Shown: positions 50,225-57,815 of the stretch, piece after piece
How the letters are laid out: every line of letters starts with the position of its first letter
Position numbering within the stretch: position 1 is the stretch's first letter
Source: Flavobacterium flevense
GTDB taxonomy: Bacteria > Bacteroidota > Bacteroidia > Flavobacteriales > Flavobacteriaceae
DNA length: 64,000 nucleotides
Assembly (NCBI RefSeq): GCF_900142775.1
Contig: NZ_FRCC01000005.1
Span: 1-64,000 of the forward strand
Reading direction: 5' to 3'
Program-made: the position numbers and the translations under genes
Notes under the pieces: generated by a model
Database searches by the model: none
Seen by the model: the letters and a program-made list of their open reading frames with translations, nothing else
Told to the model about the DNA's origin: nothing

Positions 50225-51865
50225 ATGAAAAACACTTCACTAATACTGCTTGCATTATTCATTTCTGCAATGGCATTTGCCCAAAAACCTGTTTTTACGA
50301 CTGCTAAAATTAAAGCAGCTACCGTTTACTTTAATGCCGCCGAACTTACACAAAACACTTCGGTAAATCTGCCGGCAGGAACAAGTGAAATCGTGATCAA
50401 AAATATTGCAAATAACTTAAATCAAAATACAATCCAAATTGGCGCTCCGGCTTCGGTGACTGTTTTATCGGTTCAGTTTACTAATAATTACATCTCTGAA
50501 TTTGAAATCGATGAAAGCAATCCGGCTATAAAAAAGGTTAACGACAGTATTAATTGGGTAAAAAGAGAAATCAAAAGAATTCAGATTTTAAATAATTCTA
50601 ACAAGCAAACTATTGCTCTTTTAGATAATAACCAATCGGTTTCCGGAACAAATACAGGTTTAAATGTTGCAGAATTAATGAAACTTGTCGAATATTCTAA
50701 AGCCAAAAGAACAGAACTGGAAAATACCATCGTTGACTTAATGGAAAAAGAAGAATTTTGGAATAAAAAACTAACGGCACTCAATAATAAATTAGCGTTC
50801 AATACTAAAAATGAAGAAAAGTATTCAACAGGAAAACTAATTCTCCAGGTGATGAATGATGTAGCCGGAAATATCCCTTTAGATATCACATACATTACTA
50901 ATTCGGCAATTTGGAAACCCTTTTATGATCTGCGTGCCGAAAGTATCAAAAACCCAATCAACATGATGTATAAAGCTCAGGTATTTCAAAACTCCGGAAT
51001 TGACTGGAAAAAAGTAAAACTGACTTTATCAAGCGGAAACCCAAATCAGAATAATCAGGCTCCTCAATTACAGCCTTGGTTTTTAACATATTCTCAACCA
51101 GAATATATTTCAAATGCTTTACAAGGAAAAGTTTCTGGAATCCAAGTAGCTCCTGCTGGTTCAGGCCCTAAAGATGGGTTAAGAGAAGTCATTGTTACAG
51201 CAGATAAAAAACTTAATAAATCTGACATTTCAAGATACACCTCAATTAATGAAAACCAGCTCAATGTTTCCTTTGATATTGACATTCCTTATGACATATT
51301 ATCTAACTGGAAAGCACACAGTGTAGCATTAAAAGAAATAAAACTTCCGGCTACTTACACCTATTATGCTGCGCCAAAAGGAGATAAAGAAGCCTTTTTA
51401 TTAGCCGAAATAAATGATTATTCTAAATATAATTTATTACCGGGCGAAGCCAATATTATTTTTGAAGGCATGTATGTAGGGAAAACCACTATTAATCCCA
51501 ATCAAACTGCCGATACACTGAAATTAAGTATGGGAAGAGATAAAAAAATAGCCATTACACGTGAAAAAATAGCGGATAAATCAGGCACAAAATTCCTGTC
51601 TTCCTATAAAGAACAAACTTTTACCTATGACATAACGGTTAAAAACAATAAAAAAGAAGAAGTCGAAATAACACTGGAAGACCAGTATCCATTAAGTACC
51701 GACAAAGAAATCACCATAGAACTTACAGAAAATGGCAAAGCCAAAGTGAATCAGGAAACCGGAAAACTCAGTTGGAATTTAAAACTATCACCTAATGAGT
51801 CCAAAAAAATCAGAATTAGTTACAAAGTCAAATATCCAAAAGACAAAAACATAAGCAATTTGTAA
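50225..51865 (+). CDS. MuiA-like DUF4139/DUF4140 protein with plug-like insertion
   Basis: 546 residues. Signal peptide 1-20 (ending AFAQ). N-terminal DUF4140 (AAELTQNTSVNLPAGTSEIVIKNIANN), a coiled coil (110-200), then DUF4139 with DITYITNSAIWKPFYDLRAES and the long C-terminal beta domain. Residues about 298-325 (NALQGKVSGIQVAPAG and REVIVTADK) copy the plug-domain motif of SusC-type receptors, inserted into the DUF4139 domain. MuiA in other bacteria is called a mucoidy inhibitor; its role here is unknown. The start gives a good signal peptide. Single gene. Confidence 0.85.
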   Translation: MKNTSLILLALFISAMAFAQKPVFTTAKIKAATVYFNAAELTQNTSVNLPAGTSEIVIKNIANNLNQNTIQIGAPASVTVLSVQFTNNYISEFEIDESNPAIKKVNDSINWVKREIKRIQILNNSNKQTIALLDNNQSVSGTNTGLNVAELMKLVEYSKAKRTELENTIVDLMEKEEFWNKKLTALNNKLAFNTKNEEKYSTGKLILQVMNDVAGNIPLDITYITNSAIWKPFYDLRAESIKNPINMMYKAQVFQNSGIDWKKVKLTLSSGNPNQNNQAPQLQPWFLTYSQPEYISNALQGKVSGIQVAPAGSGPKDGLREVIVTADKKLNKSDISRYTSINENQLNVSFDIDIPYDILSNWKAHSVALKEIKLPATYTYYAAPKGDKEAFLLAEINDYSKYNLLPGEANIIFEGMYVGKTTINPNQTADTLKLSMGRDKKIAITREKIADKSGTKFLSSYKEQTFTYDITVKNNKKEEVEITLEDQYPLSTDKEITIELTENGKAKVNQETGKLSWNLKLSPNESKKIRISYKVKYPKDKNISNL

Positions 51866-51875
51866 AGGAAGCATT

Positions 51876-52080
51876 AGTTCATAGATTTCAGAAAGCAAAA
51901 AGCAGAAGGCAAATTTCAGACTACAGAATTTAGAATTTAGAAAACAGATTGCAGATTTTAAAATTCTGCGGTCTGCTTTCTAAATTCTATTTTTCTTCTC
52001 TCTCTCCCCACTTCTAACTTCTAACTTCCCACTCCCAACTTCCCACTTCTAACTTCTAACTTCTAACCTCTAACCTAAAA
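51876..52080. repeat. Large 7-bp-phased word array in two parts
   Basis: Part 1 (51876-51959) is 12 consecutive heptads, most beginning AG (AGTTCAT, AGATTTC, AGAAAGC, AGAATTT twice). Its inverse follows at 51961-51988 (AAATTCT type heptads), pairing 21 of 24 bases between 51932-51955 and 51965-51988. Part 2 (52004-52080) is 11 heptads of CTTCTAA / CTTCCCA type, ending 2 bases before the next ATG. A 2-base-phase link lies between the parts. Confidence 0.85.
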
Positions 52081-52082
52081 AA

Positions 52083-52652
52083 ATGACTGAATATTTCTTT
52101 GAGCAGCACTACCACAACCTCCGCTACGGACAGGAAACGCTGAACCTTAAAGAATTTGAATCCTGTACGTTTACCAATTGCAATTTTTCAGATTGTAATT
52201 TTATAGGCGTTACCTTTATTGATTGCCAGTTTAATAACTGCAATTTCAATACCGCCAGGATCAATCACACCGCTTTTAGAACCGTGTTTTTTAACGAGTG
52301 CCAAATCAAAGAAGTCAATTTTGCCATGAGCGACAAACTCATTTTCGAAATTCATTTTAACAACTGCACCTTAGACTTCTCAAAATTCTACGCCTTGAAA
52401 CTCAAAGGCATCACTTTCTCTAATTCCAGCCTGATTGCGGCCGATTTCATGGCTACTGATTTAACAGGAGCACAATTCTATAACTGCGATTTATACCGCT
52501 CTGAATTTGATAAAGCCATTGCCAACAAAGTCGATTTTAGAAACAGCTACAACTACACCATCGATCCTGCAAAAACCAAACTCAAAAAAGCACAATTTGC
52601 TCTCGAAGGATTAAAAGGCTTGCTGTATAAACATGATATTATTGTAGAATAA
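52083..52652 (+). CDS. Pentapeptide-repeat protein (Qnr-like)
   Basis: 189 residues. Regular A(D/N)LxX-type repeats: CTFTNCNFSDCNFIGVTFID, CQFNNCNFNTARINHTAF, FSNSSLIAADFMATDLTGAQF, and the ending NYTIDPAKTKLKKAQFALEGLKGLLY, which matches the C-terminal end of Qnr/McbG-like proteins. These right-handed beta-helices mimic B-form DNA and can protect gyrase from fluoroquinolones; activity here is not shown. The start codon lies directly after an array of heptads that forms its whole leader. Confidence 0.87.
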   Translation: MTEYFFEQHYHNLRYGQETLNLKEFESCTFTNCNFSDCNFIGVTFIDCQFNNCNFNTARINHTAFRTVFFNECQIKEVNFAMSDKLIFEIHFNNCTLDFSKFYALKLKGITFSNSSLIAADFMATDLTGAQFYNCDLYRSEFDKAIANKVDFRNSYNYTIDPAKTKLKKAQFALEGLKGLLYKHDIIVE

Positions 52653-52656
52653 TTCC

Positions 52657-53475
52657 TCAACCATTAGTAGTAAACCCCGGATAACACGTCATTCCGCCAT
52701 CCACAAATATAGTCGTACCGTTAACATACTCCGACTCATCCGAAGCCAGCCAAACCGCCGCACTACCTATGTCCTCCGGAATCCCAATTCGCTTATACGG
52801 AATCAGCTTATTCAGTTTCTTCAGTGATTCCTCGGTGTCCCATGCCAGTCGGTTAATTTCCGTTTTAATCGCACCGGGAGCAATACTGTTACAGCGTACT
52901 TTATGATGCGCATATTCCTGACAAATACTTTCCATCAGCATCACAATTGCCCCTTTAGAAGCAGCATAATTTGCATGCCCTGCCCACGGAATAATCTCGT
53001 GAACAGAACTCATGTGGATAATTTTACCAATAGATTTTGAAACCTCAGGACGCATCCCTCTTCGCAGGAATTCCCTAATCGCTTCTCTGGCACATAAAAA
53101 CTGCCCCGTCAGGTTCACATCCAGCACTAACTGCCAGTCGGCAAGCGACATTTCATGCAAAGCAGCATCCCTTTGCAATCCCGCGTTAGGAACACAAATA
53201 TCTACCGTACCAAAATGGTTAATTGTCTGCTTAAACATCGCCTGAACCTGATCTTCCTTACTCACATCACAGCGTATCGCTATGGCATCACCACATAAAT
53301 TATCCAGTGAAATTCGATGCGCTATTTCTTCGGCAACCTCAGGATGCGAAATATAATTCACCACCACATTAGCGCCATCACGGCCTAATCCCGTAGCAAC
53401 CGCTTCCCCTATTCCTGAATTAGCTCCTGTTACTATCGCGGTTTGTCCCGCCAGTCTGTTATTTGGGTTTTGCAT
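52657..53475 (-). CDS. Short-chain dehydrogenase (glucose 1-dehydrogenase-like)
   Basis: 272 residues. TGANSGIGEAVA (17-28), VVNYISHPE (NADP preference possible from the small residue after strand 2), catalytic Ser156/157, Tyr170 and Lys174 (YAASKGA). The NNAG motif reads PNAG (97-100). C-terminus YVNGTTIFVDGGMTCYPGF is typical of glucose 1-dehydrogenases. Substrate not certain. It is convergent with the pentapeptide gene and its stop lies 4 bases after that gene's stop. Confidence 0.88.
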   Translation of the reverse strand: MQNPNNRLAGQTAIVTGANSGIGEAVATGLGRDGANVVVNYISHPEVAEEIAHRISLDNLCGDAIAIRCDVSKEDQVQAMFKQTINHFGTVDICVPNAGLQRDAALHEMSLADWQLVLDVNLTGQFLCAREAIREFLRRGMRPEVSKSIGKIIHMSSVHEIIPWAGHANYAASKGAIVMLMESICQEYAHHKVRCNSIAPGAIKTEINRLAWDTEESLKKLNKLIPYKRIGIPEDIGSAAVWLASDESEYVNGTTIFVDGGMTCYPGFTTNG

Positions 53476-53848
53476 ACACTTTCGTTTTTAAGTTCTATAA
53501 ATGAGGGTATTATAAAGTAACAGCCTTTTCGCTACAATTTGTGTTAAGCAGTCGTTAAACTATCTGTAAATTAATGGGTTTTATAAAATTATATTTTTAG
53601 GAGCAGAAATCCCCCTTTCCATAACCACTTCCCTCCTGCTTTCGCCTTTATCTCGTTCCGCTGCGCTACACGAGGATATCGGCTCTATCAGGGCTAGTTA
53701 TTTCGTTTGTTTTTTAACACTCCTTTTTGTAAGAATATTTTAATATATTTGAGAGATGAATGATATGCATTAATAATTAATAAAACTTGCGTATAATAAT
53801 GCCAATTAAGCATAAAAACTAGTTAGGCAACACCACAAAAAAACGTAT
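53476..53848. other. Gap upstream of the accessory island
   Basis: 373 bases. From 53630 a GC-richer stretch contains CTCGTTCCGCTGCGCTACAC with a weak CTCGT/ACGAG hairpin. A perfect -7 box TATATTTG sits at 53744-53751 (minus -33 not clear). GTTAGGC occurs at 53822-53828, 20 bases before the next ATG. No gene is visible. Confidence 0.5.
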
Positions 53849-54616
53849 ATGGAAGACATTACCATTAAGAAAATACGCAGAGTTCTATCATACAAAGGAC
53901 GAGAAGATTTATCAGATTTATTGAGACATTCGACATCGGAACTTAGTGAATCTTCTACTTTTGGAAGTCGTTGGTATTCGAGATTGAGTACGTTTGAAAT
54001 TAAATCTCATCCATTAACGCAAAATAAACTTGACAAGCTTGCCAAAGAAGATATTGAGGAAATTAAAAACGCTGTTTTAGTTATTTTTCCATTAAAGGAT
54101 AACGAACCAGAAATAACAGAAATAACATTTTATCCTGATTTTGATATCGAAGCTCACGACTTAGTGGAAGTTAAAGAACTTGAGCGGATTTCATTTGATT
54201 ATATTCATGAACAAATCAGAAAATGTAATGATAAAATAGCAGAAAAAGATTTTGACGGCGCAATTACAAGCGCAAGAAATCTAATAGAATCTATTTGTTT
54301 GTTTATTTTGGAATCAAAAACTAGTGAAAAACACGAATATGACGGAAACATGGTTAAACTTTACAAAGCAGTTGCATCAATTCTACATATGTCGCCTGGT
54401 GATTATGAAGATGATTATTTAAAACAAATTTTATCTGGAGTTTTTAGCATCATTAATGGTGTTTCTGGATTGAGAAATAATTATAGTGATTCTCATGGTT
54501 CATCGCCTTCAAAAGCTGTTTATAGAATCGACGAAAGACATTCAATACTAACTGTGAATTTAGCAAAAACAATTTCTGAATATTTATTTCTTAGTTTTGA
54601 AAAAAGTGCTAAGTGA
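53849..54616 (+). CDS. Abortive-infection family protein (Abi C-terminal domain)
   Basis: 255 residues, soluble. The C-terminal part (about 130-250) matches the Abi_C domain: ARNLIESICLFILE, NGVSGLRNNYSDSHG (the conserved G-LRN-x-DxHG motif), then AVYRIDERHSILTVNLAKTISEYLF. The N-terminal 120 residues do not fit a family I know. Proteins of this type are linked to phage exclusion. The gene is an orphan, with GTTAGGC before it and an attC-like hairpin starting 4 bases after its stop. Confidence 0.78.
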   Translation: MEDITIKKIRRVLSYKGREDLSDLLRHSTSELSESSTFGSRWYSRLSTFEIKSHPLTQNKLDKLAKEDIEEIKNAVLVIFPLKDNEPEITEITFYPDFDIEAHDLVEVKELERISFDYIHEQIRKCNDKIAEKDFDGAITSARNLIESICLFILESKTSEKHEYDGNMVKLYKAVASILHMSPGDYEDDYLKQILSGVFSIINGVSGLRNNYSDSHGSSPSKAVYRIDERHSILTVNLAKTISEYLFLSFEKSAK

Positions 54617-54620
54617 CGTC

Positions 54621-54654
54621 GCCTAACCGTCATGGCAATATGGCGGTGTTAGGC
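54621..54654 (+). other. attC-like hairpin (possible integron cassette boundary)
   Basis: GCCTAAC (fits RYYYAAC) at 54621-54627 and GTTAGGC (fits GTTRRRY) at 54648-54654, pairing exactly; inner pairs CGTCAT / ATGGCG with a 2-base bulge. A second GTTAGGC at 53822 marks the other end of the gene. The hairpin is shorter (34 bases) than usual attC sites and has no T-tract for termination. No integrase gene is in the window. Confidence 0.4.
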
Positions 54655-54775
54655 TGAATTTGAAGAAATTTTGTACTATGTAAAATAGTCATTCATTAAC
54701 CGAAAGATTAGGCTTCCATAATCTGCCACATCGCCAAGCAACCAAACGTTATATAACATTAATTTTTTCAGAAGA

Positions 54776-55732
54776 ATGAGAATAAAAACAATCACTATTT
54801 TTGTATTATTAGGACTACTTTTTTCTTGTAAAAATGAAGTAAAAAAACCAAATTTTAAACATTATTTTAATCAATCTTTTAATCTTATCAAAAAAGAATA
54901 TATTAAAACTGGAGAACTAAATTGGATTGAAATTGAAAATAATATAAATGATTCTATACCTAAGTTTCGCAATAATATTGATGTTTATAACGGAATTAGA
55001 TATACTCTAAAACAAATTAACGACAAACATAGTTTTTTCTTACCTCCTAAAAATCAATCTAATTTTTTCATCAATGACTCTGTGATTATTCCAAAAATCA
55101 AATATGAAATTTTAGACAACAAAATTGGATACATAAAGATATTAGGACTAGCTGCCAATGACAGTATCAGTTCGTTATATTCTTTAAAAATTAGAGAGGC
55201 ATTAAAAAAATTAGATATTTATCCCAATTTATCTGGATGGATAATTGATTTAAGAAATAATAGAGGGGGCAAATTAGGCACTTTTTCATTAGGGCTTGCG
55301 CCTTTATACACAGATACAATAATTGGTTTATCTATCAATAATAAAGGGAAATACATAAAACATAAATTATCAAATAACAACTATTATTATGGGGATAATA
55401 TAATTAACACAATAAAATTAACTGACACTTTAATCAATAAAAATAAACCAATTGCAATATTAGTAAATGAAAAAACTGCAAGTTTAGGAGAATCAACCGC
55501 TCAGTCATTTAAGTTTCAAAAACAAACATTAATTTTCGGAACAAAAACAAGAGGTCTTACATCTGACCTTCAGGTATTTGAATATGTTAGCGGAGCAAGA
55601 CTAGGTTTATCGACATCTTTTATATGTGACGAAAATAAAAAAACTTTAGAAGAAGGAATAATTCCAGATATTGAGTGTACCTCAGAACAATCTTTAAAAT
55701 TAGCAATTGAATGGATAAAAAGCATTATATAA
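54776..55732 (+). CDS. S41-family peptidase lipoprotein
   Basis: 318 residues. Lipoprotein signal with the Cys of LFSCKNE. Tail-specific protease core: SGWIIDLRNNRGGKLGTFSL, PIAILVNEKTASLGESTAQSF (catalytic Ser region), LIFGTKTRGLTSD (Lys region), LGLSTSFICDENKKTLEEGIIPDIEC. No PDZ domain is obvious, so it is a short family member. It lies 159 bases after the Abi gene and its composition is very AT-rich, as expected for an acquired gene. It is exported and anchored outside the cytoplasm. Confidence 0.85.
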   Translation: MRIKTITIFVLLGLLFSCKNEVKKPNFKHYFNQSFNLIKKEYIKTGELNWIEIENNINDSIPKFRNNIDVYNGIRYTLKQINDKHSFFLPPKNQSNFFINDSVIIPKIKYEILDNKIGYIKILGLAANDSISSLYSLKIREALKKLDIYPNLSGWIIDLRNNRGGKLGTFSLGLAPLYTDTIIGLSINNKGKYIKHKLSNNNYYYGDNIINTIKLTDTLINKNKPIAILVNEKTASLGESTAQSFKFQKQTLIFGTKTRGLTSDLQVFEYVSGARLGLSTSFICDENKKTLEEGIIPDIECTSEQSLKLAIEWIKSII

Positions 55733-55804
55733 CCTCCCAACTACACAAGTGTCCCACTTATGTCCGCAAAAGAAAACAGTAATAACTTCTCAACCAAAAT
55801 AACC

Positions 55805-56644
55805 ATGAAAAAACTTCACCTTTTAGCTTTAGTTTTTGCTACATTCAATTGTATTGCACAATCAAAAACAGATAAACTAACCAAACCTATTATTGAGGAA
55901 GGAAAAAAATTATATCAGTCAGAAATGGCTTCCTGGTATGGAACTGATATTTTTCTGGCAAAATACCCGGACAAAGAAAAAATTGGCGGTTACTTTTCGT
56001 ATTCAGAAAAGGAGAAATCTAAATGTGTTTTCTTTTCAAAAGAAGCAAGTCCAAAAGTTATTGGAACTATTATTTTTGATGGAAGCTTTGATATTAATAA
56101 AGCAACCACAGTATTAGAAGAAAGAACATTTACTGCCAATGAACTTGATTATTATACGTTAAGAGAAAATGCAAAAAAAGCTTTAGAAAAAGATACTGTT
56201 ATCAAAAGTTACAACAACAGCAAATTAAATCTAATCCCCATGATTTCTAACGGTGAGAAAAAGGTTTATATTTTAACAGGACCGAATGTTAATGGAGTTG
56301 TTTTACTGGGAAATGATTATTTATTGAACTTTGATAAAAACAATAATTTCATCAGTCTGAAAGCACTACACAAAAACTTAATTCCGATACAATACACAAA
56401 AGATCAGACCGAAGTAGAAACCATGCACAATCATAAAGAAGAAACAGGCGATTTTATTACTGCCACAGATATTTGTACATTAATGCTTTATGAAAAGTTT
56501 ACTAATTGGAAAAATCATATTGTACTATCTAAAAACTATGCATCTATATGGAATTGCACAACCGATGAGCTTAAAGTAATAACCTCAGAAGCATTTACTA
56601 AGATGTTTGAAAAAACAGAAAAAATTAAAGACGAGAAGAATTAA
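55805..56644 (+). CDS. Hypothetical secreted protein
   Basis: 279 residues from ATG 55805 (MKKLHLLALVFATFNCIAQ is a good signal peptide; the 15-codon longer start at 55760 is not). It has no motif I know: EEGKKLYQSEMASWYGTDIFLAKYPDKEKIGGYFSYS, VFFSKEASPKVIGTIIFDGSFD, VYILTGPNVNGVVLLGNDYLLNFDKNNNFISLKALHKNLIPI, MHNHKEETGDFITATDICTL. The mixed pattern suggests an all-beta secreted domain. The gap to the upstream S41 gene is 72 bases. Confidence 0.72.
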   Translation: MKKLHLLALVFATFNCIAQSKTDKLTKPIIEEGKKLYQSEMASWYGTDIFLAKYPDKEKIGGYFSYSEKEKSKCVFFSKEASPKVIGTIIFDGSFDINKATTVLEERTFTANELDYYTLRENAKKALEKDTVIKSYNNSKLNLIPMISNGEKKVYILTGPNVNGVVLLGNDYLLNFDKNNNFISLKALHKNLIPIQYTKDQTEVETMHNHKEETGDFITATDICTLMLYEKFTNWKNHIVLSKNYASIWNCTTDELKVITSEAFTKMFEKTEKIKDEKN

Positions 56645-56725
56645 TTATTAAACGCACTTAATTTTTACTAACCTCCTGATAACTCCTGCTCAATAGCACT
56701 AATTTGAATTATAATAAATGTAGCA

Positions 56726-56808
56726 CCACCCCGCCCGCTGGGCACCCCTCCAGAGGGGAAGTTGCATAATTTCCCCTCCTCCGGAGGGGTGCCTGTAAGG
56801 CGGGGTGG
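56726..56808. repeat. GC-rich nested palindrome
   Basis: Three nested stems: CCACCCCGCC (56726) with GGCGGGGTGG (56799-56808); GGCACCCCTCC (56741) with GGAGGGGTGCC (56783-56793); AGGGGAA with TTCCCCT around GTTGCATAAT. Strong contrast with AT-rich surroundings; the gap 56645-57014 otherwise has only a higBA terminator. It may also stop transcription (GCTTTT follows). Confidence 0.75.
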
Positions 56809-56952
56809 GCTTTTCTGTGTTAAGAGACTTACTCTTTTATACAATTAATTATAAGTTAATGACATTTGGCTTGAGCTATATCAAACATAAATTCTTTAGT
56901 GAAGTACATTATTCAGATAACACAATACTTATAATAAACTACTCTGACTCCA

Positions 56953-56982
56953 AAAAAAAACTCCGCTATTGCCGAGTTTTCT
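56953..56982 (-). terminator. Terminator of the higBA operon
   Basis: On the minus strand AAAACTCGGC-AATA-GCGGAGTTTT with nine T's after; one mismatch inside the stem. Confidence 0.65.
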
Positions 56983-57014
56983 ATAGCTGTTACAAAGCAT
57001 CTATACCTAATACA

Positions 57015-57377
57015 TTAACTCGCATTGTGTAAAAATACTTCGGCTGGAATGCTAAAATAATTCTTTAATTTCTGAGCCATTTTCAAAGTAATTTCTCTTT
57101 TCCCTGAAAGAATTGCTGAAACATGACCTTTACTTCCTATAATCGGTTCAAGGTCTTTGGCCTTTAGTCCCATTTCCTCCATTTTATATTTAATTACTTC
57201 CAAAGCATCCAGTTCTGGTAATTGATAATGTTTTTCATCATAGTCTTTTATCAAAAGAATAAGTAAATCCAACTCATCGCTTTCCGGAGTATTGGGTTTA
57301 GCTTCAAAAATTTCCATCATTCGTATAGAAGCTTTATTGTAATCGTCTTCTGTTTTTAATACTTTCCAGTTCATCAT
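57015..57377 (-). CDS. higA: HigA-type antitoxin (XRE family)
   Basis: 120 residues. C-terminal helix-turn-helix: EVIKYKMEEMGLKAKDLEPIIGSKGHVSAILSGKREITLKMAQKLKNYFSIPAEVFL. The N-terminal part LKTEDDYNKASIRMMEIFEAKPNTPESDELDLLILLIKDYDEKHY matches the HigA antitoxin family. Start ATG overlaps the toxin stop (TAATG), so translation is coupled. The second Met, one codon in, is also possible. Confidence 0.9.
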   Translation of the reverse strand: MMNWKVLKTEDDYNKASIRMMEIFEAKPNTPESDELDLLILLIKDYDEKHYQLPELDALEVIKYKMEEMGLKAKDLEPIIGSKGHVSAILSGKREITLKMAQKLKNYFSIPAEVFLHNAS

Positions 57378-57706
57378 TATATCTTTTTGTTTGTTAAAAT
57401 TGAGGTGTCAAAGGCGATTGTTTCAACATTTATTTTATCATATTCTTTGTGTGTCCCAAACCAGATTACATAACAAGCATCTTGTAAAAAATTAACTGAA
57501 ACAACTAATCTAAAATCATTTCCTTTAATATTGAAAACCACACGATTATTATTTACAATACTTGCATTTCCATACATTCTCTTCAACTCGTTGAAATTAT
57601 TGAATTTTTGTTTTGAAAATTCATTATACCAAATGAGCAGTTGTACTTCCGCTGTCGGGTATTTGTTGATGTAATATGAAACTGTTTTCCTTACAAGTAT
57701 TTTCAT
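57377..57706 (-). CDS. higB: HigB-type toxin (RelE superfamily)
   Basis: 109 residues from ATG 57706, preferred to a longer start because MKILVRKTVSYYINKYPTAEVQLLIWY is the normal beginning. Motifs: YGNASIVNNNRVVFNIKGNDFRLVVSVNFLQDACYVIWFGTHKEYDKINV, with the KGNDFRLV and GTHKEYD segments that carry RNase residues in HigB. Toxin before antitoxin is the hallmark of higBA. It would cut mRNA on the ribosome. Confidence 0.9.
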   Translation of the reverse strand: MKILVRKTVSYYINKYPTAEVQLLIWYNEFSKQKFNNFNELKRMYGNASIVNNNRVVFNIKGNDFRLVVSVNFLQDACYVIWFGTHKEYDKINVETIAFDTSILTNKKI

Positions 57707-57815
57707 TGAGCAAATATATATAAAAGTTTTCAATTTGCAAACAAATTACTCTACCTATCTCGTTGATTTCTAAAATATAAGATCATTTAGTAAGTATAAA
57801 TAGTTTTAATACAAA

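Noticed and set aside
51876..52080. CRISPR array
   Set aside because: Units are 7 bases with no spacers of 25-40 bases, no leader and no cas genes.
55760..56644. Longer start at 55760 for the secreted hypothetical protein
   Set aside because: The added 15 residues are hydrophilic and destroy the signal peptide that begins at 55805.
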